Made by a program: the position numbers and the translations under genes
Origin: Odontesthes bonariensis
Taxonomy: Eukaryota; Chordata; Actinopteri; Atheriniformes; Atherinopsidae
Length of the DNA stretch: 64,000 bases
Direction: 5' to 3'
NCBI RefSeq assembly: GCF_027942865.1
Contig: NC_134524.1
Coordinates: 2,175,036 to 2,239,035, forward strand
Shown here: one piece after another, positions 52,401 through 61,649 of the stretch
How the letters are laid out: every line of letters begins with the position of its first letter
How positions within the stretch are numbered: position 1 is the stretch's first letter
The notes under the pieces: model-generated
What the model was told of the DNA's origin: nothing
What the model saw: the letters and a program-made list of their open reading frames with translations, nothing else
Databases searched by the model: none

Positions 52401-54015
52401 GCTCTGTGGTCGTCCAGCTTCCTGTTTTTGATGAAAACGTGTCAACTAAATGTGGACATGACCAGGTTTCACTGCTGATAAAGGAAACAACAAAACAATT
52501 CTTGGAAATACATTTTTATGAACTCTGCACTAAGAGCAGTTTGTTCTTCACACATTGATATTAATATTATTATTAGTGGTACTGTGCTGTGCTGTCCTGT
52601 TCACATCTAACCCTGCACAGAAAGAATAACTTCATTAGGTAAATATATGTGCTGCAGCTGTTATATTAATGTAATCTTTCCTTATTTAACCCTGCACAGA
52701 AAGAATAACTTCCTCATGGTAAATATATGTGCTGCAGCTGTTATAATAATGTAATCTTTCCTTAGTTAACCCTGCACAGAAAGAATAACTTCCTTATGGT
52801 GAATATATGTGCTGCAGCTGTTATAATAATGTAATCTTTCCTTAGTTAACCCTGCAATGAAAGAATAACTTCATTAGGTAAATATATGTGCTGCAGCTGT
52901 TATATTCATGTAATCTTTCCTTATTTAACCCTGCACAGAAAGAATAACTTCCTCATGGTACATATATGTGCTGCAGCTGTTATAATAATCTAATCTTTCC
53001 TTAGTTAACCCTGCACAGAAAGAATAACTTCCTCATGGTAAATATATGTGCTGCAGCTGTTATAATAATGTAATCTTTCCTTAGTTAACCCTGCACAGAA
53101 AGAATAACTTCCTCATGGTGAATATATGTGCTGCAGCTGTTATAATAATGTAATCTTTCCTTAGTTAACCCTGCACAGAAAGAATAACTTCCTCATGGTA
53201 AATATATGTGCTGCAGCTGTTATAATAATGTAATCTTTCCTTAGTTAACCCTGCACAGAAAGAATAACTTCCTCATGGTAAATATATGTGCTGCAGCTGT
53301 TATAATAATGTAATCTTTCCTTAGTTAACCCTGCACAGAAAGAATAACTTCCTCATGGTAAATATATGTGCTGCAGCTGTTATAATAATCTAATCTTTCC
53401 TTAGTTAACCCTGCACAGAAAGAATAACTTCCTCATGGTGAATATATGTGCTGCAGCTGTTATATTAATGTAATCTTTCCTTAGTTAACCCTGCACAGAA
53501 AGAATAACTTCCTCATGGTGAATATATGTGCTGCAGCTGTTATAATAATGTAATCTTTCCTTAGTTAACCCTGCACAGAAAGAATAACTTCCTCATGGTA
53601 AATATATGTGCTGCAGCTGTTATAATAATGTAATCTTTCCTTAGTTAACCCTGCACAGAAACAAAACCTTCCTCATGGTAAATACATGTGCTGCAGCTGT
53701 TATAATAATGTAATCTTTCCTTAGTTAACCCTGCACAGAAAGAATAACTTCCTCATGGTAAATATATGTGCTGCAGCTGTTATAATAATCTAATCTTTCC
53801 TTAGTTAACCCTGCACAGAAAGAATAACTTCCTCATGGTGAATATATGTGCTGCAGCTGTTATAATAATGTAATCTTTCCTTAGTTAACCCTGCAGAGCC
53901 CGATTCAGCTGCTGTGTACTCTGCAGTGAGGACAGACCACGTCAGCTATGGAGAAGTCGTCTTCAGAGACCGTAAAGACAAAATAAAGACCCGAGGTACA
54001 GCAACTTTAACCTGA
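44686..54015 (+). CDS. Fc-receptor-like Ig-superfamily inhibitory receptor, 7 exons
   Basis: Spliced model of 324 codons with every intron in phase 1, as is usual for Ig-superfamily genes. Exons: 44686-44716, 48933-48965, 49344-49604, 49684-49929, 50014-50211, 50342-50428 and 53897-54015. Domains: leader (1-21, weak), Ig domain 1 (22-108; VTLSC ... DSGVYWC), Ig domain 2 (109-190; VTLSC ... DEGLYRC), Pro/Ser stalk, transmembrane (about 226-248), then a tail with ITIM-like VAYSDL (Y268) and VSYGEV (Y303). Fish Fc-receptor-like proteins have this layout. It should be a leukocyte surface receptor recruiting SH2 phosphatases. Exons 1 and 2 are the least sure. Confidence 0.75.
45372..45409. repeat. 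(TA)n microsatellite in intron 1
   Basis: About 19 TA units. Confidence 0.95.
46382..46420. repeat. (CA)n microsatellite in intron 1
   Basis: About 18 CA units with one interruption. G-rich sequence follows to about 47070 without a recognisable gene. Confidence 0.95.
47070..47660 (-). repeat. 55-bp minisatellite derived from L2 coding sequence
   Basis: About 10-11 copies of a 55-base unit. The edge unit runs into true L2 sequence at 47656-47760 (minus-strand [13 protein letters not shown], then [11 protein letters not shown]). Units encode the L2 tail motif [11 protein letters not shown], then WNQLPVW. Because 55 is not a multiple of 3, successive units cycle through three frames. None contains a stop, giving a spurious 340-codon ORF (46776-47798). 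Confidence 0.9.
47656..47770 (-). mobile_element. L2 LINE fragment at minisatellite edge
   Basis: Minus-strand [16 protein letters not shown], an L2 C-terminal block upstream of the amplified segment. It is part of one element with 48276-48560. Confidence 0.7.
47771..48063. other. Unassigned insertion within the L2 fragment
   Basis: Separates the two L2 pieces. No recognised gene. Confidence 0.3.
48064..48275 (+). mobile_element. LINE C-terminal end with GGAT tail
   Basis: Frame [20 protein letters not shown], then [19 protein letters not shown] and [11 protein letters not shown], then a stop and GATGGATGGAT. This C-terminus is common in one teleost LINE family; the pieces at 55657-55980 and 57630-57915 belong to the same type. 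Confidence 0.8.
48276..48560 (-). mobile_element. L2 LINE fragment
   Basis: Minus-strand [19 protein letters not shown], then [20 protein letters not shown] and [19 protein letters not shown]2 reverse transcriptase thumb region, interrupted by the + strand LINE tail. Confidence 0.8.
48561..48932. other. Rest of intron 1
   Basis: Nothing recognised; ends in TTTCTTCCCTTTAG, a good acceptor for exon 2. Confidence 0.4.
48933..48965 (+). CDS. Ig-receptor exon 2 (short leader exon)
   Basis: Thirty-three bases between TTCTTCCCTTTAG and GTCAGT, encoding [11 protein letters not shown] in phase 1. Short second leader exons are typical for Fc-receptor-family genes. Confidence 0.5.
49344..49604 (+). 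CDS. Ig-receptor exon 3 (Ig domain 1)
   Basis: Starts after CGCTCACAG, ends before [26 protein letters not shown], with the second cysteine in DSGVYWC, plus extra cysteines TQC and SSC, a feature of Fc-receptor-like D1 domains. Confidence 0.9.
49684..49929 (+). CDS. Ig-receptor exon 4 (Ig domain 2)
   Basis: Starts after TGTGTTGAG, ends before [26 protein letters not shown], then [10 protein letters not shown] and [19 protein letters not shown]: a C2-type Ig domain of the FcR class. Confidence 0.9.
50014..50211 (+). CDS. Ig-receptor exon 5 (stalk and transmembrane)
   Basis: After CTTCCTTCTAG. A Pro/Ser/Thr-rich stalk, then [20 protein letters not shown] and RRCVHRK as stop-transfer. No charged residue lies in the membrane segment, so no adaptor-pairing signal is seen. 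Confidence 0.88.
50342..50428 (+). CDS. Ig-receptor exon 6 (first ITIM-like motif)
   Basis: After TTCCTTTCAG, before [25 protein letters not shown]-x-Y-x-x-L fits an ITIM. Confidence 0.85.
50690..51990 (+). mobile_element. Dispersed repeat of about 1.2 kb in intron 6, copy 1
   Basis: Inverted relative at 61650-62795. Edges show TATGGGTGCCAATGCC on the left and TTGGCACCCATC on the right, a short inverted pair. Within it, about 100 bases are directly repeated (50768-50860 and 51850-51945; CATTCAAAGTTTATATGTGA). No coding found; class unknown. Confidence 0.6.
51991..52599. other. Intron 6, unassigned part
   Basis: No recognised gene or repeat between the dispersed element and the 80-bp minisatellite. 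Confidence 0.35.
52600..53896 (+). repeat. 80-bp minisatellite ending in the exon 7 splice acceptor
   Basis: About 16 units with an exact 80-base period in the later part (start-type AATATATGTGCTGCAGCTGT). Each contains CTTTCCTTAGTTAACCCTGC followed by ACAGAAAG. The final unit continues as CTGCAG into exon 7. The first units are slightly shorter and more divergent (52600-52920). Confidence 0.95.
53897..54015 (+). CDS. Ig-receptor exon 7 (second ITIM-like motif, stop)
   Basis: Encodes [20 protein letters not shown], then VVFRDRK and [11 protein letters not shown] to TGA at 54013-54015. VSYGEV fits V-x-Y-x-x-V. GTACAG after CCGAG (53994) could be a donor to a further exon, so the C-terminal seven residues are uncertain. 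Confidence 0.75.
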
Positions 54016-54806
54016 TATCATCTAAGTGAGTTCAGAGAGGAAAGGTTCAGCACCTCCTGCTGCCTCTGAGCTCCTCTGTGGGAGATCCTTTGCCCTACAT
54101 CTGCACCTCCCCCTGGTTCCTCTTCTCTTTGTGGTTTTCCTCTTGATTGTGCCTGTGTTTTTAAGACTTTTATACAAAATTAGATCACTTTAGTTATATT
54201 TTAGAGGCTGAATGCAGTTTGGAATGATCAGAAAACATCAGGAAGTTGAAACATTTTCAGTAAAGTGGATTTGATCTGAAATGTGGAAGAAGAAGTCTGC
54301 AAACATGTAAAACTGTTATTCAGAAATGAAAGAATATTTTCACTGTAATTAGATTTCTATCAAAGAATATAATGTTCATTTTAACTGGAATTTCTATTTA
54401 TATTGTAGTTAAACACTGAATTATTCAATCCAACAGATCTAACACTTTGATGATGAAACCTTTTTATTTTCGTTGTTTCTTTTGATCATTTCTGGATTAA
54501 ATGACTTAATAACTTCATGAAGTTAAACTAATAAAACCAAAATCTCTGCGTAAGCCAGGTGAGCTGTGATCATGTGATGAACACACTGATGACCTCAGAC
54601 TTCATCCAACCATCAGTTCACCTCAAGCTAAAGATGAGGTTCATAAAATAACTGAAGGCTGTTTTAAAGACTTTCTCAGGTTTTTTAGGCTTGTTGCTGC
54701 ATCAGTGTTAAAATAAGAACAAATGTTTCTGTAAATGTTCAAATGTACTCATTATTTTTGCACTTTGTTGCTGTTGTTTTGCCAATAAATGATTGCACTT
54801 GTAACT
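54016..54806 (+). terminator. 3' UTR and polyadenylation signal of the Ig-receptor gene
   Basis: AATAAA at 54784-54789 in GCCAATAAATGATTGC, followed by a GT-rich stretch (TGTGCTGTGTATTT) as expected for cleavage. Confidence 0.65.
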
Positions 54807-55656
54807 CTCTGTGCTGTGTATTTATCTCCATGTTACTCAGCATGGAACAGGGAGCGTTCCCTCCCTGAGAGGAAAGTCGTGTCAGATATCATGTTTTTCT
54901 ATCATTCTATGAGCTGTGAGGCCAAACAGCAACAGACTGCAGCTGGTTTTTCTCAGGGTTGAAGGTTGTTTTTGTCGCTTTTCTGCCACAAGAGGAAAAC
55001 AGCACAGCGTCATCCACAGGAAGCTCCCTCAGGAAACTGTTGGTGGCCACAGAAGTGCTTTAAATTAAAGGCCAAACTGAAGCTAAAGCAATGATGACAA
55101 CACTGATAATCTAATGACTAAGTTCCCATGAGCCTTTGCAGTCAGCAGGAAGCAGCCCATGGTCAGAGCCTCCTCTGCTGCTGCTGAAGTTCATTTCAGC
55201 CCAAAGTGAGACCTGACGGGGATGTTTCAGGAGCTGCTGACACACACTGAGCAGCTTTAGCTCAGAACACCTGGAACACACACACATCATGCTGTCATCA
55301 CGTGGTTTCCTGGCTCCGCCCCTCTGATGGCGCCCCTCAGCCTGCCTGATGGCATTCAGGGGCAGCGGGTCGGTGAGACTCCCTCTGGTGGCAGAAAACA
55401 CAATTACACAAACAAACCTTTCCCACCGTCTTCACTGCCGGATGGATGGATGGATGGATGGATGGATGGATGGGTGGGTGGGTGGATGTTTTCCCTCATT
55501 GTGTCGTCGGGTTTAGGAATAAAAGTCCAAATGGAAAGGTGGTTATTTCAGGCTCTGCCTTGTGACTCTCTGCATAGGGACAGCCACCCCTCACCTCCAT
55601 AACTCATCTGATGTCGATACTCTTTCAGAAAGACACACGTGATGACCACATGCCAA
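54807..55656. other. Intergenic, with (GGAT)n
   Basis: (GGAT)n with a GGGT end at 55439-55487. No gene recognised. Confidence 0.45.
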
Positions 55657-55980
55657 TTATCGCTGTGGCTGCTTAACCTTAAACGGAAGATGTTTTTGAA
55701 GCCTCGAGCCGGATCGTCTCTCCTCTCCAGAGCAGCTGAAGGTCAACAGAACCAGATGGAACCCTGAGGTTCCCAAAGCAGATGCCTCCTCCCCCCGACT
55801 ACACATCCAGATCCTGTCCATGTAAACCACAAACAGGGTCGGAGACGAGGGGCAGAACTGGTGGAGTCCCCATAAACCAGAACCACTTCCCAACCAGAAT
55901 GCAGACACAGCTCTGACTGCGTTATCCAGTGACTGGATATCCTGTTAAAGTGACTTCTGCGGCACCCCCCACAGACTCCC
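55657..55980 (-). mobile_element. LINE reverse transcriptase fragment
   Basis: Minus-strand SPTLFVVYMDRIWMCSRGEE followed by a decayed palm region. Same family type as 48064-48275 ([11 protein letters not shown] end). Frameshifted and short. Confidence 0.6.
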
Positions 55981-56515
55981 TGGGGGTCCAGAGTCCAGAA
56001 AACACATGGAACACAACCCTAACCCTGGATGGTTAAACTCCCATGATCCCTACAGTAACTATGTGAGGGTAAAGATCTGCTCCACTGTTCCATGACCTGA
56101 ACACATTTCTCCTCCTGAAAGGTTCAGTAACCAATCAGAGCCCCCTCTTCAGCCTTAAACTTTACCAGAGAAGTGGGATTTTCCCCAATAACAGATAATA
56201 TGTGAAAAGTAGATCTATTTCCAGGTAATAGCTGGAAAGCACAAATATTACAGTCTTACTGTGTAAGATTATTACTGCATGGTTTTTGTGTTGTGCTCAC
56301 TCAGGCATGATATACCTGCTTTATGAAGTCAGATTAATGGAAAATAAATAACTCTAACCATGAAAGGGGCTGCTGACTTGCATGGGAATTCACAAATATC
56401 ACATTTATGTGACATGAGTAACTTAAAGCTGAGGGAAAAGTCATTAACGTAGCAAATAGCCCTGACATTGAGCCAATGCTACCACCATCAGGTCAAAGTG
56501 GAACGTTTCCCTCAA
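55981..56515. other. Unassigned stretch
   Basis: Nothing recognised. Confidence 0.3.
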
Positions 56516-57254
56516 TAATATTCATCCAGCGTTCACACATCTGATTTCAACACCACAGACATTTGAAAGAGTTTCACAGCTTGAAGTTGAGCCTCGTGCC
56601 CTTTTAGTGTTGGAACAGCCTTAACTTTCAGCTTCAGTCATCAGCATCATACAGCTGTCTGCGAAGTACAGGGAACAACTCCAAACCTTTTTCAGACTGC
56701 GTTAAAGATTTCTGGGTCTTTGGGGAAGATGATAAGGGTCAACTTTCCCTCGTAACCAAACACACATTTTCTTCAAAAATATCTGTGTAGCAAGAACATG
56801 AAAAGCATGAGAAAAGTTAACATCTGACCTTTAATGAAATGCAGAACAATGAAATACAGACGAGTGTAAAGCTCGACTTCACATCAAACTGAAATGATAT
56901 CTTGCTTCTTCAGATGTTTACAGAAATACCCACAGCTGATGCAAAGCTACTTTGTGGATCTTAACTTTAAACAAAACAAATATGTTCAGTATAACAGAAT
57001 AAACATGTTTCTACTTTCAAACAGACTGCATTTTGTTCTGTCCATCAACTCACAATTGATGCCATGTTTGTCTTGAACGTCGGGAGATCTGTCCCCAGTA
57101 AAAACAATCCCAACAAATTATAAAGCACTTTCAATGGTTCTTCAAACATGTGCTCCCCACAGAACATTCAGAACTAAAGTCCTGACAAGAGAAGGTGGTA
57201 ATCCACAAAGAAGATTTTTAATCTGAACAAATGCAAGGCTTCTGATTGGTAGGT
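56516..57254 (-). repeat. 3' module of ZNF locus D
   Basis: Inverted copy of the 3' module (compare 4640-5350). Separated from the D finger exon by a 1.5-kb foreign segment, so the D gene may have lost its own 3' UTR. Confidence 0.8.
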
Positions 57255-57484
57255 GTTTAAAATGAATGAGTTCCTCTAGCCTGCCTGCGGTCCCCCAGTG
57301 GCTAAAAATGATGATAGACCTAAACCATGCACTGGAAATTATTCTCCGCCTTTGGTAATGTGACCATGCAGATGACCTGATCGAGAAAGCCGCCGCTTAT
57401 GATGTGGGCTTATGACGTGGAGGTTGTTTCCCCCCAGAGCCAATAAACTGCCTTTCCCCGCCCACAGCTCTTTGGCCAGCTCAT

Positions 57485-57645
57485 TGCTCTGTACATGGAT
57501 GTAAAAAATCTGTTTAGAGCTCCTGCATCAGAACCTCTAAAGAGCCAGTGGACAGATTTAGTTTTTTCTGGGAAAGTGACGACAGAACCGAAGAGATTTG
57601 TGTATGTGTGCGCCAAACATTTTAATGATGAATGTTTCCAGAACT
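57485..57645 (+). pseudogene. Broken THAP-domain fragment
   Basis: CSVHGCKKS in one frame, then LFRAPASEPLKSQW and VYVCAKHFNDECFQNLGQY in another: the zinc ligands C-x2-C ... C-x2-H of a THAP domain. A frame break of two missing bases at about 57510 separates them. The later THAP residues are cut off by the LINE. Probably from a P-element-like transposon. Confidence 0.7.
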
Positions 57646-57915
57646 TGGGCCAATACCGAGCCCAAGGGAGAGCCCAGACACCCTGCGGAGGAATCTCATT
57701 TCAGCCGCTTGTATTCGCGATCTCATTCTCTCAGTCACTACCCACAGCTCGTGACCATAGGTGAGGGTAGGAACATAGACTGACCGGTAAATCGAGAGCT
57801 TGGCCTTCTGGCTCAGCTCCTTCTTCACCACGACGGGCCGGTGCAGAGCCCGCATTACTGCAGACGCTGCACCAATCCGCCTGTCAATCTCCTGCTCCAT
57901 TCGTCCTTCACTCGG
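57630..57915 (-). mobile_element. LINE C-terminal fragment
   Basis: Minus-strand MEQEIDRRIGAASAVMRALH, then AKLSIYRSVYVPTLTYGHEL and RIQAAEMRFLRRVSGL. Same family type as 48064-48275, from slightly upstream in the protein. Both ends are truncated. Confidence 0.8.
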
Positions 57916-58752
57916 GGATGCATCTCAGCATCCTTGCAGGAAACGTTTTTTTACGCTCATTTAACGCTCTATAATTAGGGACCGACCAGTGAAACTGCAA
58001 GGACCCCCCACACCTCACATTTGATCAAACTCCTCCTACGTATTTAATGCTACAAACTTCAAACTTGGCTAGGCTACTCCTAAGACATGGGGGGATAAAA
58101 TCATGGAAAAACTTTTTCAAAACTCAAAGGGTGTGGCCGTGGCGACACCACAAATTTATGACTCGCCATGAAAACTTAAGTCGCTTTTAACTCCCACATA
58201 CATTATCCAATCTGTCCCAAACTTCAAACGGTAATTGCTGGACCCAGCCTGAACGTGCACATATAAAATAGTGATATCCACCTACAGCGCCACCTGCTGG
58301 TGGTCGGAAACATCTTTTTTTTTTCCACATCTCGCATTTGATTGAACTGCTCAACTTGCTTGATGTTTGACTGTGTTAGGAGAGTTGCTCACGAACTAGT
58401 TCATCATATTGTCAAAGTAAGCTCATTTCAACAGGTTTAGCTAGTTTTACGGCATAGGGCTGCCGTGCCATAGCGATTCACAAAACATTTGTGCATGGTA
58501 CCACGGGCGTAAGTAAGGCCACACCAACACACTCCGCTTTGTCTTGCCTTTCTCCTCCTCATTTGCATTTAAAGCTGCAGACCCTAAAGAGCTCATTCTG
58601 AGGATCCTAAGAAAAGCTAATTTTTGGGACTGGCTGTAATTCTACACCAAGAAAAAAATTGGGGGGAAAAAAACTCAGATATAGTATATCGGGACCACAA
58701 AAACCTATAAAAATATATAAAAGTCTCCATTTATTTTCATGCCATGGAACCT
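57916..58752. other. Unassigned part of the locus D insertion
   Basis: Contains no recognised gene; the segment CAGCGCCACCTGCTGGTGG (58285-58303) is a motif seen in many vertebrate repeats (CTCF-like core), here on context only. Confidence 0.3.
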
Positions 58753-59781
58753 TTAAGCCAATAATTTCTCTCCTGTGTGACTACATTGGTGTCTCTTTAG
58801 ATTACCTAATTGAGTGAAAGCTGCCTCACACTGACCACAGCTGAAAGGTTTCTCTCCTGTGTGAATACGTTGGTGTGTCTTTAGATTAGATAATACAGAG
58901 AAAGCTGCCCCACACTGAACACATCTGTATGGCTTCTCTCCTGTGTGACTACGTTGGTGTATCTTTAGATTACCTAATGTAGTGAAAGCTGCCCCACATT
59001 GACCACAGATGAAAGGTTTCTCTCCTGAGTGAATACGTTGGTGTCTCTTTAGACTACCTGATTCAGTGAAAGCTGCCCCACACTGACCACAGATATAAGG
59101 TTTCTCTCCTGTGTGAATACGTTGGTGTGTCTTTAGACTACATAATCTAGTGAAAGCTGCCCCACACTGATCACAGATGTAAGGCTTCTCTCCTGTGTGA
59201 CTACGTTGGTGTGTCTTTAGACTACCTAAATGAGTGAAAGCTGCCCCACACTGACCACAGATGTATGGCTTCTCTCCTGTGTGAATACGTTGGTGTATCT
59301 TTAGATCAGATAATCTAGTGAAAGCTGCCCTACACTGACCACAGCTGAAAAGTTTCTCTCCGGTATGAATACGTTGGTGTCTCTTTAGATTACCTAATGC
59401 AGTGAAAGCTGCTCCACACTGACCACAGCTGTATGGCTTCTCTCCTGTGTGATTACGTTTGTGTGTCTTTAGATTACCTAATTGAGTGAAAGCTGCCCCA
59501 CACTGACCACAGCTGTATGGCTTCTCTCCTGTGTGAATACGTTGGTGTGTCTTTAGATAAGATAATCTAGTAAAAGCTGTCCCACACTGATCACAGCTGA
59601 AATGTTTCTCTCCTGTGTGAATACGTTGGTGTCTATTGAATACGTTGGTGTCACACTGGTCACAGCTGTATGGCTTCTCTCCAGTATGAAGCCTCTGATG
59701 ATACCTCAGATTTGATCGCTTGATAACTTTCCCACAGTCCTTACAGCAGTGCCATCTGGATACCTCTTGGGCTCCATGTTT
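58753..59781 (-). CDS. C2H2 zinc-finger protein, finger exon of locus D (12 fingers, one damaged)
   Basis: Open exon of 342 codons after TCATTGCAG: KHGAQEVSR, the divergent WHCCKDCGK finger, then a shortened second finger (YSCDQCDTNVFNRHQRIH) that lost five residues including the helix core, then ten canonical fingers. The stop is changed: where A, B and C have TGA the codon is TTA, and reading goes on three codons (LLA) to TAA. Homology to the other loci ends right after this TAA. Probably still able to make a protein, but with a weaker second finger and a different 3' end. Confidence 0.85.
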   Translation of the reverse strand, partial: KHGAQEVSRWHCCKDCGKVIKRSNLRYHQRLHTGEKPYSCDQCDTNVFNRHQRIHTGEKHFSCDQCGTAFTRLSYLKTHQRIHTGEKPYSCGQCGAAFTQLGNLKTHKRNHTGEKPYSCGQCGAAFTALGNLKRHQRIHTGEKLFSCGQCRAAFTRLSDLKIHQRIHTGEKPYICGQCGAAFTHLGSLKTHQRSHTGEKPYICDQCGAAFTRLCSLKTHQRIHTGEKPYICGQCGAAFTESGSLKRHQRIHSGEKPFICGQCGAAFTTLGNLKIHQRSHTGEKPYRCVQCGAAFSVLSNLKTHQRIHTGEKPFSCGQCEAAFTQLGNLKRHQCSHTGEKLLA

Positions 59782-60090
59782 CTGCAATGACAGAGAGGAA
59801 GAAGACTTAGATCCCTTTGAAGTTCACACAAAAGATTTCTCTAAGCTAACCTACGCTAACCAACATATTCTAACTGGAGCTGGACAGACCGAGCCACACA
59901 GGTCTCAATATCTCAGATTAAACATGAACGCTGAGGGTGCGTTTATAAGTGCCCTCAGCTATCAGCACTGTGCTCAGATGTGTTCTGCACACGTTCAGCT
60001 TTTTAAGCAGTAAACTCTGGCTTTTTGCTTTTTTACTTATTCTTTTTGTCATGATGAAACTCTGAAAAGGAACTTGAGCTACAATATTTC
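59782..60090 (-). promoter_or_regulatory. ZNF locus D promoter and leader
   Basis: Same promoter block, TATAAA on the minus strand at 59942-59947, intact acceptor. Its outer edge is followed, after about 80 bases, by the LINE head at 60172. Confidence 0.6.
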
Positions 60091-60171
60091 TAAATGATGG
60101 AAGGAACCAGAGTCTTGTCCAAGTTTTTCACTTAAACACCATGTAGAGGGTGGGCTGAAAAAGGTTGATGA

Positions 60172-61620
60172 CCGCTGGTTTAAAGGAATAAAAGTAACAG
60201 CGGTGGTAATACATGACATTCTTTACACTAACCCTCTGTTCCAGCTTACAACTCAGAGGTCTGCAGCCATTCAGCTCAACAGCCATCAGGGAAACACAGT
60301 CCGTTTTAACTCAACCTGTTTCTCTTTGTTAAAACAACTCTACAAACCTGTCATCTAACCATTAAAGAGCCAGAATATTACCACCACCAGGTTCAATTCA
60401 TGTAACCCAGAGACTTTAAACCCAAATAATGAAGATTAGCTCCTGAACCTCTCAAATCTGCAGACTGAGAGCCAGAAAAAGTCCCACCACAACAATCTGC
60501 CCGCTGAATTTCTTCCAGCAGATCATTCAGCATGCAGCACATGTTGAATCTGAGCACATCTGGATCTGCAGCTCAGAGAGAGGAGATGAAACCAGGAAAC
60601 ACTTTGCTGTTTTTAACCAGGAAAAACACAAACTGAGCAAATGGAACATTTATTAAGTGACTCTAATATTGATATACTTGGAATATGTGAAAGTTGGTTG
60701 ACACATTCATCATCATCTACAGCAGCTAGCAGCATTCCAGGATATAATGTATTTAGAAAGGCTAGAGAAGCAGGGCGAGGTGGGGGAGTATTAATCTGTC
60801 AGAGAGAAGTTTCAACATGAACTAATAAGGTGGCCTAAAGACGTTAACGCTGAGTGTACTGGTCTAAATGCATCACTCTGCTCTGCAATGTCTTTTACTG
60901 TGATTTGTGTGTATCCACCTCAGCAAAGGATGTGTTTTATGATCATCTTCAGACAATCTTAAATCACTGCAACTCGAAGAAGGAAATCATCCTACTCGCT
61001 GATTTTAATATCAACTGGGACATCAAGTCAGGAAAAATATTAAACAGCTGATGGATGAGTATAATTTGAGACAAATTATAAAAGGAGCGACAAGAATAAC
61101 TAATATGTCAAATAAACAATTGATCTAATATTTACTAATAATCCTGAAAGAATCTCTAAGACTTTTAATCTATTATCAGGCCTGTCAGATCACAATTTTA
61201 TCTTGTGCTCTTGGAAAATTAAGAGGAAGCATTTAATGGCATCCACCAGAGGTCACCAGTTCTACTTCATACCCAAAAGCCAGCAACAATTCCTGAATGA
61301 GGAAATCCAAAATCTTGAAGGTCTAATATTCTGGAAAATAACGACATTGAGGCTCGCTCAGATAACTTTATTAAAAAAGTCAATGATATTATAACACATT
61401 TCACAAAAAAAAGAAAAAGGTAAATCCAAGCAACATAGAAATAATCTGTCCTGGTTGAACAAAGAAATTATAAAATGAATGAAAGATAGAGATAAAGTCT
61501 TAAGGATGACCCGTAAGGTGAAAGCAGATTCTATATTGAGGCCATAAATGGGGCAAATGGTGATTAAAAGCTAATATGGAACAAAATTAATAATATTAAC
61601 CTAAGCTAAAAAAAATAGTA
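60172..61620 (+). mobile_element. LINE 5' part with endonuclease domain
   Basis: The first 490 bases match 22613-23095. Then come the endonuclease start (NIDILGICESWLTHSSSS, GRGGGVLICQRE), an ADFNINWD block at about 61000, and the SDH region at about 61190. Several stops and frame breaks, so inactive. Mirror image of 2290-3060. Confidence 0.8.
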
Positions 61621-61649
61621 AAGTTGAGTCGTTGTATTGTTGTATCGTA

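Larger units (their letters stand above)
57255..58752. mobile_element. Foreign segment between ZNF D exon and its 3' module
   Basis: Not present in A, B or C. Contains a THAP-domain fragment (57485-57645), a minus-strand LINE piece (57630-57915) and about 800 bases of unassigned sequence. The flanking arm sequence is shortened at its left edge. Confidence 0.65.

Noticed and set aside
52600-53896. Regular repeats resembling a CRISPR array
   Set aside because: Units are contiguous with no variable spacers, in a eukaryotic intron; the same applies to the 59-bp and 55-bp arrays.
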